A stretch of DNA of 64,000 nucleotides from Ignelater luminosus (Eukaryota; Arthropoda; Insecta; Coleoptera; Elateridae). A program made the translations under genes and the position numbers. The stretch covers positions 62,001-126,000 of the forward strand of contig VTPC01001013.1 of the NCBI GenBank assembly GCA_011009095.1. The letters are read 5' to 3'. Positions 11,709 to 24,930 of the stretch are shown piece by piece. Every line of letters starts with the position of its first letter. Positions within the stretch are counted from its first letter, which is position 1. Under the pieces are notes generated by a model. It was not told the origin of the DNA and did not search any database. It was given only the letters and a program-made list of their open reading frames with translations.

Positions 11709-12371
11709 TCCTCAGGGTCACCGGCCGGCGCCGTGATGCGCGCCCTGTCCCATCACCAGCGGCTCTTCACCACGCCACCGCAGGAAATCAACGTATTTTT
11801 CATCGATTTCACACTGCGCACTGCAGTCTTGTCAATAAGTTCGATATTCTCGTTACATGCCAACATTAACAAACGCACCCTGCAATCCGCACGATACCCG
11901 ACTACTTACACTCTATTAATAAAGACGCCAGCTCTTGGTGTATTTATATTTTGCTGCGCTGGTGGTGACGGTTGAGCTCGCTTTAGACGCACGAAGCATG
12001 TTGGTTTCGAATAGCTTCTGGCGAACAACTGACGCTGATATCGACGCTCGGCGGCGATTCGAATGGCACACCGCGGCGCAACCGCCGCCGCCGCCGCCGT
12101 CTGTATTCCGACGCTTTTACTACTCCGCGTAACGATCGGTGCTGCTGCAAGTGCACATCGCAGATTTATGACGGTTTTCAGTTCTAGTTAATGCGTATTT
12201 GGTATCTCGAATCGCTTTTACGTAGCATGCATAATCAGTACTCTGTTGTCACTGCGGCGTTTAAATTTTTCTTTTTTCTAAAGTTTAGAAATTTCTTTGT
12301 TTTAAATTCGTACAAAGGCGATTTCAATATAAACTGCTTAAATAAAATTGGACTAAAACTTTATTGTCTAT
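11709..12371. promoter_or_regulatory. NFI upstream region with CpG-rich promoter
   Basis: This is the most GC- and CpG-rich stretch of the window, with a run of CCG repeats near 12079-12100, and it continues rightward from the NFI start codon at 11708. For a minus-strand gene this is the promoter and 5' UTR position. It separates NFI from the end of the chloride channel by about 660 bp. Open frames here on the plus strand follow from GC-rich composition and have no family resemblance. Confidence 0.5.
12360..12365 (-). terminator. Polyadenylation signal of the chloride channel gene
   Basis: AATAAA on the minus strand begins seven bases after the TAA stop codon at 12372-12374. If used, the 3' UTR would be only a few tens of bases long. 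Further downstream signals are possible, so use of this one is inferred. Confidence 0.4.
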
Positions 12372-15300
12372 TTACAGAAATGTAGACCAATAAACAACAT
12401 TTAAAACAAAAAACGAAAAAGGAAAGAAAAATCTAGAAAATTGATCAATATAAATTGCGGTACTTCTGCTATTACAAAACGTATTATATTGTGCTTGATT
12501 TCCTAGATAAGGTTGATGATCGACCATCTAAAACACATAAAACAAAATAATAATTCATTTTACGAGTTCTTTATTTCCTAATTGCTCACTTTAAAACCGT
12601 GGGTATCTAAATTAATATCTTCATCCGAGTAACCTTTCATGGGTTTTGTAGCTACAGGCCCCATGTAATTATTGACTACCGCAAATTCCATCAAAGACAA
12701 GAAAACAAACACGGAACAACTAGACATCCAAACATCAATCGCTTTAACGTAAGAAACGGGAGGCAGAGACTGCTGGGATTGTGTATTCTGAGTAGCTGAA
12801 AAAATAAATAAATATCAATAAATTTATTTATTTGTAAATCTTGGAAAATTAACAAAAATAAAAAATAATAGATTGATATCTGTTTACCACTGAAACCGTT
12901 TCGTTTTTGTTATATAAGCTATTTAGAACTTATTTAATGTTCTTAGTTTTCTTTCTACCGTTTCTTCTCTTTTGTTTTCTGATTTTGTTTACAATACAAC
13001 ATTGGCATGCCAAGATGTGCGTGTATATTTAATTAGATTGCACTTTCCCATGCAATTACTATTGATGAGTAAATTCCCTGTAATTTATGTATGTTCGGGA
13101 ATTTTCTCCTTTGTCTATTACTAGCAAATTTAATTTTTCCATATACTTTTTCTAGCTAAGTTTAACAAATGAATAAAAATCTCTTTACTAAAAGAACTTG
13201 AACGTTTCAGTGATCACAGTCGATAATTAACTTTAATTAATTATTACACGTAAATTATACATAATCACTTTTTTTCCTATTTTACACCTGCTTCTAGTTC
13301 TAGTTTTAGGAGAAGAAATTGGGCCCATTACAAATAAAATTTGTTCACAACGTGAATCTGTTTGATAAATAACAATTCTTTGCGAAAGATTGTTCTTATG
13401 TAATAGTTTTCCAAAAGCTATTATCAGAGTTTCTCAACCTTTCGTAAATTACCTAGTATCTTGGAAATTCTCGTGTTTCAGTAACTGGATGAAAACGCAG
13501 CAAACAGGTATGTCAAAATTATATAAACAGTAAGGACAGGAATTTGATCATTTGATTTCCTATTTGTTTCGTAAATGCAGGATTTGAGCGAAACGATAAC
13601 TCATTTGGTAGCCTTTTCTTTACCATTTATGGCAAAAAACGTTCCGTCTCTATTTAGCATTTTATTGTAATCCGTGTAAGTTTATCAAACAAAGATTTTC
13701 TTCGAATAACCATTTCGAGTCTTAAGTCTTACAACCTATTTGCTGATCACAGATTGAGAGCTACTCCCCTATATCATTGAAAAACATTTCGGGAGTTACC
13801 TAAACATATTTATGTCTGTCGCACAAATATTTTTAGAGTTAATATTTTCCTTTACAATTTCAACTTAATCGCTTTAGCATCTTTCATGATCTATCAAATT
13901 TGATATTGCAAAACAAAATTGCAAAAACAGTGTTACTACTTTCTTCTCCTGTGTTTATTCCAGACAGATATTTAATCTAAATAAAACGTTTTTAGATTGA
14001 TACAATAGAGTTTTGTATACCTGTTAGTCTTGAATACATTTCTCTGGTTTGGTTTTTAGAATCCTGGAAAAATCTAGTATTTAACGAGACTGTGAGGCAA
14101 CAAATTATATTCTTGCTTTTTGGGCAGCCATCATATTTATTAAAAACAGCCCTGACAGCTTCTGTACGGAGAGTTTCAATAACCTATGGACAGCGGATAG
14201 CGTCTTTAATTACAGAGATACACAAAAAAGGTTATGGGACAAAATAGTACAGAGCAAACTATACAGGGCGCTTTTGGTCTAATGCTGATTACAACAATAT
14301 AGCACTAGAAATTTTAAGATCTTCTATTCAAATGTCAAAGATTGTTATCTTTATCGATTTATGAATGAAACATCCTATATCTGTTATAGTGGTTTAAGAG
14401 AAAACAGAGCTCGTTTGAGATAAGTGGTATGTGGCATCAAACACAAACTGCTGATACAGTAAAAAAAGTAATTGTGTTCTGTGATCATCATGTTCCGATG
14501 AAACTTGAACAATAGTTCTCAAAGGGCAAAAATTAAAGTTTATTTTTGTAGACGCAAAATACTAAGACATGCTATTGTTATTGTGAGTAGAAGAATTTGG
14601 GAAAGCTTTGTAAAAAGCAATTGGGTAATTCCAAAAAGGTTAGGTTTAAACCTCTGTAGTACTGTTTAGTCAAAAATAGCTTAAGAACTTTTTTTAATAA
14701 AGTTTTTTGATTTTTCTATAAATACCACGTTATCCTTCTTCCACGCATTGTTTGAGTACCTTGTGTAACCTCCACCCAATAAGACTTCGTCTCAATACAT
14801 TACAAGCTAGAGATATAAACTGGAGAATATCAGCTAATGAAATGATATTAATAATTGTCATGCTAGATCAAAAATTCTTCCGTAAAAATCTTCTAATTGT
14901 AAGCTAGGCAACAGTACGCCGGAGTTTCTTTTTCAAATTTACGAATATAACACATTTTGTCTAATGCGAATTCTTTTCATCAGTCTATTTAATGCATAAT
15001 TTGGTTTAATAATTGTCCCAAGCTAGTATAATTTGTTTTTGCATAATTTAAAGTAGATCAGACTAGATGGCCACAAGAGATTTCGGAATCGTCATAATCC
15101 TTGCCCATTCTAATTCTTGCTCTTGTTGAATTGCTAAAATATTCTTCTGCCCATTCAGATCCAACCTCTTTGCTTCTTGGTATTGAAAATGGACTAACCC
15201 TGAGATCACATTACGGATGCCCAGTTTAACAGTGACTACATACTATCAGTGATTACTGTTATCACTTTCTGCAATTTGCTCTGTTAATTACGCTCTCGTT

Positions 15301-18300
15301 TTTACCCTGAGAAACAGTTGCAGCAGCTCCTAGAGGTGTATAGAGGTAAAGATCAAATTTTTGTAGACATGGATGTCTCTGACATTATGTTTCCGACGAG
15401 TTTTGCTACTTTATATGTGAGTAGAGTAGTTCAGTGTAGAAATATAATTTTTAGATAAAAATTGCCCAAAGTATAGCTATGTGTCCTATAGCATTGTGAA
15501 GCGGTTGTTCAGGAAGCCAAGCTACATCAAAAATGGGAAATAGAGATAAGTCTTCAAGTTCCTTGTTTATTTTTGTTTTTGATTTCATTTTCAAAATGCT
15601 ACAATCATAGTAAGAACTATCAATGCCTATAATTTACTTGTAAGTCATACTTTCAAATAGCAATAGACCCATTTAGCCTAAATGAAAAAAAGGTTGTGGT
15701 TTTTGGTGTAAAATAGTCTAACAATCTTCTATCCTTAAGACTATTAATTTTTAATTTTTGCTTTTTGCTGATAAACGAATCGATTGAAAGAGAATAGGCT
15801 CAGATAGTTAAATTCATTTCCATACAAGGCAACATAAACGAGTCTATTAAAAATTCGTTCAGAACCATATCGATACTGAAATATATTCCTCTTCCCTTTA
15901 ATTTTTTTTTAATAGATTTAATAGATAAAAGAAGGTTAGAAAATACCGATCTATAGTTTGATACATTTGCAAAGAAATTGGCCGATCTATAACTTTTTAA
16001 AAACTAGAATTTACCAAAAACTTCATATTCAGTCTACTGTATCGATAAAATAGTTTTTGTTTTAAACAATGGACAACTTTACAATGCCGCGTTAACTGGT
16101 TCACACCTATTAGACAAAAACAATACCTAAAGTCAATAGTGATGTTACACCTAAAGTAACTCTTGCTGGAATAGCTTCAGGTTTAATCCAAAACGATATC
16201 CAGGACATAACCACTATTAAAGCAGACGGTATGTAAGTATGAAACAAATGATAGCCCAATCTACGTGTCAAAGTAAAAACAACAGCCAGACAGGTGAAGT
16301 TACCTAAAAAGTTAATATGATATAATAAAAAGCTATAATCTCGCACTTACTTTTATACCCGTAGAATATTCTATCGTGCAATCCGTCGTGTAATTATTAG
16401 AAATATCCAGCTGGGGAAGTTCAATGTCAGGATTTACAACAAGCGGATTTGTTTTATTCCAAATGAATATCAAATCATGATCTGTATGCGACACTGCAAA
16501 ACAAACGCAAGTGCATTGTTATTTTAATGATCATATTTTGTTTTGATGCTTTACTTTTAGTACTAGCAAGTAATTTGTTTTATGTAAGAAAAAAAAATGC
16601 AAAATTAATTTACAAGCTTAACATGTAGCGGTAGATTTATTGTGATTGCTGTGAAAACAAATTAGAGAAAATCCTTTAGGGGATATTTTCACATTTCATC
16701 TTTGTATTCTAGTGAAATGCAAGAAATTATCGAGGATGAAAGAAAAATATAATTTAAAATTTAAATTAAGACAAATATACATACAGTGTGTCCCACTTTC
16801 ATTTACATACTCCTGCATCTTTTTTGTTTATTGTTAGATTAATTTCAAATTTTCATCAGTTACACAACTCTTAAAAAAATGTTTCTGTTTTGTTGAGAAA
16901 CTCAAAGTATCTAAAAATATTATTCAATTAATTATATTAATAGTTATAACAACCCCCATCACGCCGCGCCAGTTGCCTACTTGAGATTAATCATCGTTTC
17001 TAAACCCTCTTCCGTTACGGTCAATCATCCGTCGCTTACATGTGAAGAAGAATTTCATTTATCGTGTGAGTCGCTGCGTTGTTTTTCCTCACATTCAATA
17101 TAATACCTTGTTCAACTAGGTTTACAAGTCAGAATGTTCTTCTAATGAAATTTATTTTCCCGCGACGAATTTCTTAATTACAATAAAATCAATACTTTTG
17201 CAGGGAGAGGGGGCGCTTAAACGTCCCTAAAGATATAAGTAGAAACTTTTTACAAACAATTTTTTATAATAATAAATGTGTATTCAACAATGCAACATTA
17301 GTAATCTGAAATATTCAAAAATCAGATTTTCTTGCTTTGTAAATAACAAGACAGACATACAAATGTGCCAATAACATCAAAGCATATTTAATACCTAAAT
17401 GCTATACTGACACAAGTATATTACTAGAACTAATTGGGAAAAGTCTATGTAATCTATACAGGAACTTTCATGAATACTTAGCTACTTAAAATGTTAATAG
17501 AAAAGGCATACATTATTCTCTTCTACTATGGTTTCGCCAGGACGTAGAAGCTAGATGCGATTGTTACCTGATGGAGACAGCATCAAAAGCAAAAAAAACT
17601 ATTCGGCGAACAAGGTTTGACTCTGGCTTCTTTAAATAAGCCATTTTTGTAAGTCTAATTCGACTCGATTTGATTCGGTTGCCCTTAGCATGGCTTCCCC
17701 TGACAAGGCAACTTGAAAGGAGGAAGTTTGATGTAGTTTGCTCAAAACTTGATTGCCTGTCGTTTAAGTGCAGATTTAGATTCTAATAAGCCTGTTTGTT
17801 GCGTCTAAGCCAAGACCAAGAGGTGGTTACAAGACTGATTGGAGTTAAGAGGGTAAGCAGTCAAGCCAAAATAAATAATGTGGAACTTGAAAATCGGTGA
17901 ACTGCGGTAAAGATACTAACACTGATGAAAACCGGCTCTACATCGTCAATTTGCAGAATATAAATAAGAGGGTCGCTGTTGTAGCCGAAAATACAAAACA
18001 CAACAGAACATCAATTTAATAAGAAGATCAGTACATGCTTTAACTAGTCTTCTAATCTAATCCTACTAAAAGATACAGAAGTGTTATTTGGTATGTAAAT
18101 ACTTCTTTCGCCCCGATTAAAATCAAAATGTCACCCTTTTCATTTTAAATACAACACTCTGTATAGTATTTCTACATTTTTAAATTGCTTTTGATATGTA
18201 TTATAAGCTAAGTTTTCAATGGCTACAGAATTATTTATTTTATTTATCATATATAGTAAAAGTCGACAAGGTTGTATTCGTAGAGAAAATTTGCACATCA

Positions 18301-21300
18301 TCTCCTATTCAAAGACAAAATAGAATTTTTCAAGATTTTCCTGCGTTTTTCCATTATGCATAGTTAACAGATTTTAGAAAGTTTCTCATTATTCTCAAGC
18401 ATTTTCTTATTATTCTTGTTAAATTTAAATTGAAAACGCAAGTGCGAGAATTTGTCACTGCATGGAATGTCGAGTTTCCGTTTAATTGTTGGGTAGTCTT
18501 GAACATGTAGATTTAAGAAGGGGAATAAACCCATTCTCATGCATACGTTTATAAGAACTTCTTCATTGTTTCTAACAAGGAACGTCCTCTTATTCATTTT
18601 CTCCTAATACTTAAGGAACATCCTGTATTTATTTTTATATTCAAATCCACTTTTACCGACATTGTAAAACTAATAATCACTTACTTGTGGAATAAATTAA
18701 TAATAGATAAGCTGCTCCTTTATATGGAAAACGATGATGTCTTCCAATTTACGGTAGAATTGCTTTTAAGAGACACAGTTGCATACACATTTTATCTCTA
18801 TGGTGTTTGCCAAGAAATCTTAAAGATTATTAGTGTAATTAAGGGAAGCTTGTCTGAAAATGTTTTTTTTCTTTCGACAAGGTACAGATTTCGGAATGCA
18901 AATACTTAATTAAGTTGGCAAACTTTGTGCATTTAAAACAAGGCTTAACTATTAATGACAATAGTAAAAGAAATTTTTAGTTTTAACTAGTTTGTAGATA
19001 TGAATGTAATACGCATCTCAAAAGTCAGGACGGCCAAATTTTGGGGCGGCCGTCTACAAAAAATATAAAAGTTCTGTTCTTGCCAAGATGAAAATCGTGA
19101 CGTTGACTTTTTTAACAACTTAGACATTCGCCCACGGGGGGGCAAGCCCTTAATGACTTTTACTTAACTTGTCTTAATGAAATCTTACATGTTTTTCCCA
19201 ATTATGCCTTCCATGGAATATTTAACATCTAATTTCAAATATCTGGAAATGACTAAAAATAGAAAGATTTTTTCCGGACGTACCTGAAATACTGACTAAA
19301 TTGTCAGCAATTATTGGTCTAATAGACTCTAATGTGAAGACTGTACATATAGTCTGCTTGATCGAAAACTTCTACTATTTTTAGTCGATCTTGGTTTTAA
19401 TCTTCATTGTTTTACTAGGAGCATCTCGTTGGATTTTGAGGTTTTGGGAACTAAATCAAACACAACCTTACAGTACCTTACAGGAACAGCTAACCTAACC
19501 GCACATAAATTGACTTTAGTCGTTAGTGCTAAGAAGTATTTATGAACATTCTAATTAAACGGTCTTGTTATGCAGAACGTTCAAGAAATGCAAACCAAAA
19601 CCTTTCTCCATTTTTTGTAGCCAAACACCCATGATCTAAGATCAAATAAAAGTTGACTCTGTACTCTTCTAGGTCATGATAATAGATGAAAATGTTTGGC
19701 TACAAAGAATGTAGAAGAATCAAAGTTTGCATTTCTTGAACGCTCTATATAACAAGATCATTTAGTTAGAATTTTCATAATTACTTGTAACAGAGTCGAA
19801 GTGGTCCGGGGTAGTAGGAGTTTAGAAATTCCGGAGCTACAGCAATCTGGAGGCCAAGTAAAGCCAAATTCCAACGTTTGCCAGATCAAGAAATAATGGG
19901 TTATTTGGCCTAATATTAATGATAGCGACAAACGGATTTCGTGACCTAAGCTACTTTTTTATACCGAATCAAATGTGAAAACAAAATGGTCTACTTTTGA
20001 AATATTGGCTAAAAATAATTTTTTTTCTAAGAATAGTTTTTCCTCAGATCTTGTTTACTCTGAAAGCTAAACTTTGAAGACATTTTTTATTAGAAGTTTA
20101 ATTTCCAATAATCCTTGTGTCAATCAAGATTTTTTCATTGACATCGCGCCATATTGATTACTCCTCCTGGGTACAAGCAATGAGTTTGAAAACGAGCTAA
20201 GTATACCATACTATTGCAAATTAAATTCTTGCAGAAAATGTCTTTTAAACTTCTAGATAGTAACAAATCATTTCTGACCAATATTATTGAATTTTGTTAT
20301 CACATTTGATTCAGGATAAAAGTAGGGTCTATGATCACTATAACCGTTTTTCGCTATTATCAATACTAAATCAAATATCGCATAATGACAACCATTTGGC
20401 CCACTCTGTCCATCCCACCTTATTGCAGAAAAATCGTTCCAATGCACTAACAACGAAATTCTTGTAACATGTCTGAAATACGATGCAACCTCTACGACCG
20501 TAGACACATTCGATACTTGTTCAGTTCGTAAGATTCCACTCGCCGCCCGAAAAGGGTAATTCGAATTATCAAATACATGAGCTTTAAATGTATAACAGGA
20601 AGTTTTCCATGACCTGTGTTAACTCTTCCTGATTATTTTATATTCCCTGACATTTTCAGATTTTCCCGATTCTTCTGGTAGCTGGGATTTGATTAATTAT
20701 ATCAATATCGAGACAGAACAAAATTAAGTGGAATTACAAATTAAACGAATGAATAACTTCAAGACTCAAGTAACAAGTAATAATTTATTAAAGTATACAG
20801 GGTAATCTATTTAAATTTAAAAAGTTGATGTCATTTCCGAAGAAGCCGAAAGTCCTGCATTATGTGACTCAGCTAGCGTACACACTGTATAACTAGAAGC
20901 ATTCTTAAAACATCCGGAATGTTTATCTAATTAAATCTTTGATATTGTGATAAATAACTAAGGTTGCCAAACGTCTCGTATGTCCTGTATTTGAAGTCGT
21001 TTTTTGGCGTCCCGTATTGTACTTGTCAGAACGCGGAAGATCCAAGTGTTCGTTTCGGAGGCCGAAACGGACTTTCCTGTCATCGTTTTGAATTCCGAAA
21101 GGGCTGTGCTTTTTCGTATTGTCCATTTGTCCTACATTTTTCTGCAGGAAATTTCAAAGGTTAACATATTTGTATGCAACTTTGAGGGAAAATAATTTCA
21201 CAACTAAAAGATTTCATTTTATTTGAAGAAATATTTGTCTAATCATCATGGATCTACTCTGTCGATTTGTCTGTGTTATTTATGTTCATCCTGTACCTAC

Positions 21301-24300
21301 AACGTACAAGCAGTGGCGGCACTCTAAACATCCAACAGAACGAAACCTAAACTCGATAATTAATTCTAGAGAACATTTCAAACTATGAAACTTGAATAAA
21401 TATTCTTTTACTTGATCACTAAATGCTTAAAATACATATATAAACATATCTCGGTAATCGGCGGCGTCCTTCCCAGTTGCGAAGCAACTGACCAAGACCC
21501 TCCGCTCGCTGGTGCCCCACCTCTTGAAAGGAAAAGAATTTATTCTTTGTATTGATATGTTCAGAATGAATAAAATTTCTAATTTAAGGTAAACTGATCA
21601 AAACAATTAGGGGAAAAGTTTTTTTGAAGCTCTGTAACTTTTTGCGTAGAAACGGTATGCAGATAAAATTTTAAATTATTGGGTGCTTCCGAATACTTAC
21701 GTCTGTGTAACACTTATTCCATACGTGCTCGATAGGATTTAAGTCAGGTCAATCCAAAGTTTAAATTCCATGCTCATTATGATGCTCGCGGTATAAGGCA
21801 TTATCCATGACGGAATCAACCGAATCTCGCAACTTCTTGCACGGTAGCGTCCACTATGTGATAAACGGAATCTTGACTCGTCTGTGAATGTTGCTACGGT
21901 TCGATTTTTCGCGTAAGTTATTAATGTACCAAATCTCTGTCTGCATCCAGCTCAAGCTCAGGAACAGGGGTAGACCTTGGTCACTGCTGCTACTGTTAAG
22001 GGTAGCCCTTAGCGACCGAAAAAAGAGCTGTGTTCACGAGCAGAATTCGAACAGCTTATTTTATGGCGCCGTGGTGAAATGTTTCGAGTAGGTCTTCTTG
22101 GTGTTAGATTGTTTTTAACCTGTTCTTGACTGTCTGGTCGGAAACATCTATTCTGTAAGTCATCCTAAGTGCAATTTTATGACCTTTTGCTACGGAGGTG
22201 CGACTACGCAAGGCAGAAAGGACTAAAAATCGGTCCTGATTTTGGATGGTTTTCTTTTTACGACCTTGCCCGATGCGTCTTTTATATCAACTAGTCTCTC
22301 TGTAGTGATTCCATAGATGCCGAATGACAAAAAGGCTGACAAAGAGATGTCTTGCGACTTATCGAATACTAGTTCCATTCTCAATCAGAGCAACAGCACA
22401 AATGACTTCAATCTTACTAAGATGCCTCATTTTGATTGAGCTTATGTTGAACTGTCAATTGCAATAATTTCTGAGTTTCTAACCTCCTAGATCTCTAAAC
22501 TTCAAATTCTTCTGTTATAAATGTGCTGTTTACATTATACATTAAGCACAAGAATTTATAATTTAATTTCTATCTAATGGTTTATTAATAAAGTATGTTT
22601 TTAATGTTTATACATCTTCAAAAAATATTTAACCCTTCTCATCAAAATTCTAATGAATTGTTGTTTTAATAATTGTATTGTTCTTTACAATGTGTTTTGT
22701 AAATTGAAGGGAGATCTTCACTCGTGCCAAAATTCATTCTTAATACAAGACAGATTTATTATGTTTGATTCTATATTTTGAAGATAGGTCACTATAGGAA
22801 CCTACAAGCCATTCAGCATATGTGCTGTGCTATGTATAAATGCATGCAGATAGCCAGAAGGGCCATTTACGGTTAGCAATTCTACTAACTGTAAAAAACT
22901 CTATTCGTTTCATTTTTTTCTGGTGATTTGGGCTAGCAAAAGATATATTAACAGATACATTTTAAAACATAAGCCAGTCTGACCAAAACTCTAATTCTTA
23001 TAGATTGAATATTAATTAACATGGAGATTCAAAGTTACCTGATATCACTGATAAAATAGCTGGCAAAAGAATTCAGAAGTAGTTTTAGTAATTATGCTTC
23101 ATTTCAAGAAAGCTTCAACATCTAATTCTTCAGTTTTAACTGCTAAAGGCATCAAATTCACTGCTCGTTTACTTCAAGAGGGAGGGTGAAAAACTAACAA
23201 TAGCTAAACCCTATATTCATTCTATATAAATATGTAACCTACTCTGTATGCAACATTAATATAGAATAAAGATTATTATTATATATGTATATTATTACCT
23301 CCACTTCTGTCAAGAACAGTAATTTCTAAGAAAAATGAAGAAAAAAATATTTATGGAAATCCATAGTTTCCAGTAATGTTAGAATTTGTATAAATAGCAT
23401 ACTAGCACTTACAAATTACGCACTAGCCTATATAAACCAACAACAATAATAACATACAACTTTCAATCATCATAGAACACACTTGTGTATCATGGGGATA
23501 AGATTCAAATTTCATAGCACATGACAAAACTAAAGTCAATCTGAAATGTTATTTATTTAATAGATAATATTACAGACTACTATAGAACCAACAACTTACT
23601 TTGACATATACAGCAAAGTTTTGTCATGATACAACCACAAGTAATGATTTGGAATAGTCATTTCATGAAAGGTAACGCTTTTGGCATTTTTGAAAAAACA
23701 ATCTGGACGCCATATATTATGAAGCCATTCAACATCCAAAATTCTATACTCTTCACTCATATTTTCCGGAAATCGCAATCGTGGGTCTTGCCAACTTTGT
23801 GCAAGAAATATGTCCGTTACATAAGTCTACTGGAAAAGTACATTATAAAAATTAAACAAATTATATGATATACTAAAATGTAAGATAATACTGATTTCTT
23901 TAAGAGAAAACTGTAAAGAAATTCCAAATTTGGAAACATTATTTCTTTTTGTTGTTGAAATAATTTAATTTGCTCTGATCATAAGAACCCATAACCAATA
24001 CTCTACTGTTTTAATATCCTTCCCATATCAGATTAATAACATTAAGGAAACAAATAGAATTTTGGTTAATAAAACAGAATTATAATGTTTATTTTTACAA
24101 TTTATTAGATTTTTTAAAGCTTCATAAAATTATTTATAGTAAATTTTCCTTAATTGAAATTTTTGATACATCACTGTTTTATCCCTCCTGTACGAGCCAC
24201 CACTGGTTATAACATGTAGCGGGGGAGGATGTTAACTTTTAATCAATACAACACTATAAAAACACCACACACATAATACCCACAATTAAATTTAAAAAGA

Positions 24301-24930
24301 TCATCAGAAATTAAATTATCACACAAGAAATAAAATCATTAAATTGCGACTTCATCATTACAATGCAAAAATTTTATTGCTTAATTTTAACACTTATTAC
24401 ACTTTATTTATTAATTACTGGATAAAATTTTTACAATTTTCTCAGTGAAAAAAACTGAAATGTAAACATTACAAGCAAAGATATAAATAAATTAAAATAA
24501 CGAAAGTAGCCTTCAGGATTTACAAAAATCTAAATTTACATCACATCAATTGCTAGCAAGTAATACTATTACAATCAACACTTGCATTTATTTACTTGCC
24601 ATGGATTCTTCATTTATAGAATCAAGTGATAATACAGTCACATGAAAATAAACAATAGTAGGTTGTCCTTGATATTTGGGAGCTCGATTTTTATCATATA
24701 ATTTTGGTATAGCTGGTAAAATATCTCGTAATGACAAACTATTTTCTTCAGAAACAATATCATACTGATCAATACTAAAACAACAATGATTTGATAACCA
24801 ATTTATTTTCTAAAGTAAGCACATAACAAAACATGTACTTATGTTTGAACAAACTGGTACATACTTACAACGTATGAATGCTCACTACATTTGAGATCGA
24901 ACATAGGGCCAATAAAACATAAAATTTCAT
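12372..24930 (-). CDS. Cys-loop ligand-gated chloride channel subunit, insect glycine-receptor-like (CG12344 type)
   Basis: This gene encodes a plasma-membrane pentameric anion-channel subunit. Coding exons: 24869-24930, 24600-24774, 23600-23826, 23458-23540, 16359-16493, 16127-16303, 12590-12795, 12372-12527. They join in phase to 406 residues, normal for the family. Residues 1-17 or so are a signal peptide ([10 protein letters not shown]). The ligand-binding domain has [26 protein letters not shown] and the signature Cys-loop C162-X13-C176. A second disulfide pair, C221/C232, is typical of glycine-receptor-like subunits. M1-M2 contains [18 protein letters not shown] and PAR at 273-275, the anion-selectivity motif. 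M3 follows [14 protein letters not shown], the M3-M4 loop is short, and M4 ends YWSTFL. Exon 2 ends ATG/GCAAGT, a GC donor. One intron is 55 bp (16304-16358) and another about 7 kb. The ligand is unknown; placement near CG12344 or pH-sensitive channels is from memory. Confidence 0.88.
12796..16126. other. Chloride channel intron 6
   Basis: AT-rich intron of 3.3 kb between the M1-M2 exon and the M3 exon. A TACAGGGCG-type repeat end sits near 14262. Around 14090-14240 the plus strand reads a short stretch with several large residues that might be an old transposon, but I cannot name it. Nothing else is supported. Confidence 0.5.
19539..19781. repeat. Fold-back MITE-like element
   Basis: The left arm, starting near tttatgaacattctaa, and the right arm, read in reverse complement, match over about 70-80 bases. 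Shared blocks include CTTGTTAT, CGTTCAAGAAATGCAAAC and TTTGTAGCCAAACA. The arms flank a centre of roughly 80 bases. No coding frame is present. The structure is that of a non-autonomous palindromic DNA element lying in an intron. Confidence 0.65.
20797..20893. repeat. Short repeat with TACAGGG-type ends
   Basis: The left end atacagggtaatctattta and the right end, reverse-complemented to ttatacagtgtgtacgc, resemble the ends of the element at 1490-1800. The unit is only about 97 bp and is probably an internally deleted relative. Confidence 0.3.
21690..22430 (-). pseudogene. Tc1-like transposase pseudogene
   Basis: Read on the minus strand from the ATG at 22430, the broken frames give [19 protein letters not shown], then QVARH-like helix-turn-helix remnants, [10 protein letters not shown], the [20 protein letters not shown] block and [10 protein letters not shown]. 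The catalytic part shows [11 protein letters not shown] and, near its end, [13 protein letters not shown], the classical Tc1 motif that holds the second aspartate. Several stops and frameshifts interrupt it. A Tc1-type end (CAAAACAATTAGGGGAAAAG) lies near 21600 on the left; the right inverted repeat was not found. It is inactive and inserted in an intron of the channel gene in the same orientation. Confidence 0.8.
23827..24599. other. Chloride channel intron 2 (GC-AG)
   Basis: The intron starts GCAAGT after exon 2 and ends TTTTCCAGTAG before ACTTATGTAACG on the minus strand. The stretch CTCCTGTACGAGCCACCACTGG near 24185-24206, read in reverse complement, begins CCAGTGGTGGCTCGT, resembling a hAT-type transposon terminus that also occurs at 32229. 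No coding sequence is present. Confidence 0.55.
24185..24206 (-). repeat. hAT-like terminus
   Basis: In reverse complement this reads CCAGTGGTGGCTCGTACAGG. The CAGTGGYGGCTCGT core is shared with 32229-32242, and CAGTGGCGG ends are common among insect hAT elements. Only the end is recognisable; no transposase or partner end was found. Confidence 0.3.

Larger units (their letters stand above)
16494..23457. other. Chloride channel intron 4 (7 kb, repeat-rich)
   Basis: This intron separates the Cys-loop exon from the next ligand-domain exon. It contains a fold-back element (19539-19781), a TACAGGG-type short repeat (20797-20893), a small GC-rich patch with a perfect hairpin (21474-21490), and a Tc1-like transposase pseudogene (21690-22430). 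The open frame at 20268-20507 shows no channel similarity and is not used in the exon model. The rest has no recognisable content. Confidence 0.5.

Noticed and set aside
10966..12132. Several overlapping frames in the GC-rich stretch upstream of NFI
   Set aside because: They result from low stop-codon density in CpG-rich sequence; none resembles a protein, and one crosses the NFI first exon in antisense.
20268..20507. 79-codon minus-strand frame in the channel intron
   Set aside because: Considered as an extra channel exon, but it lacks family motifs and the flanking exons already join in phase without it.
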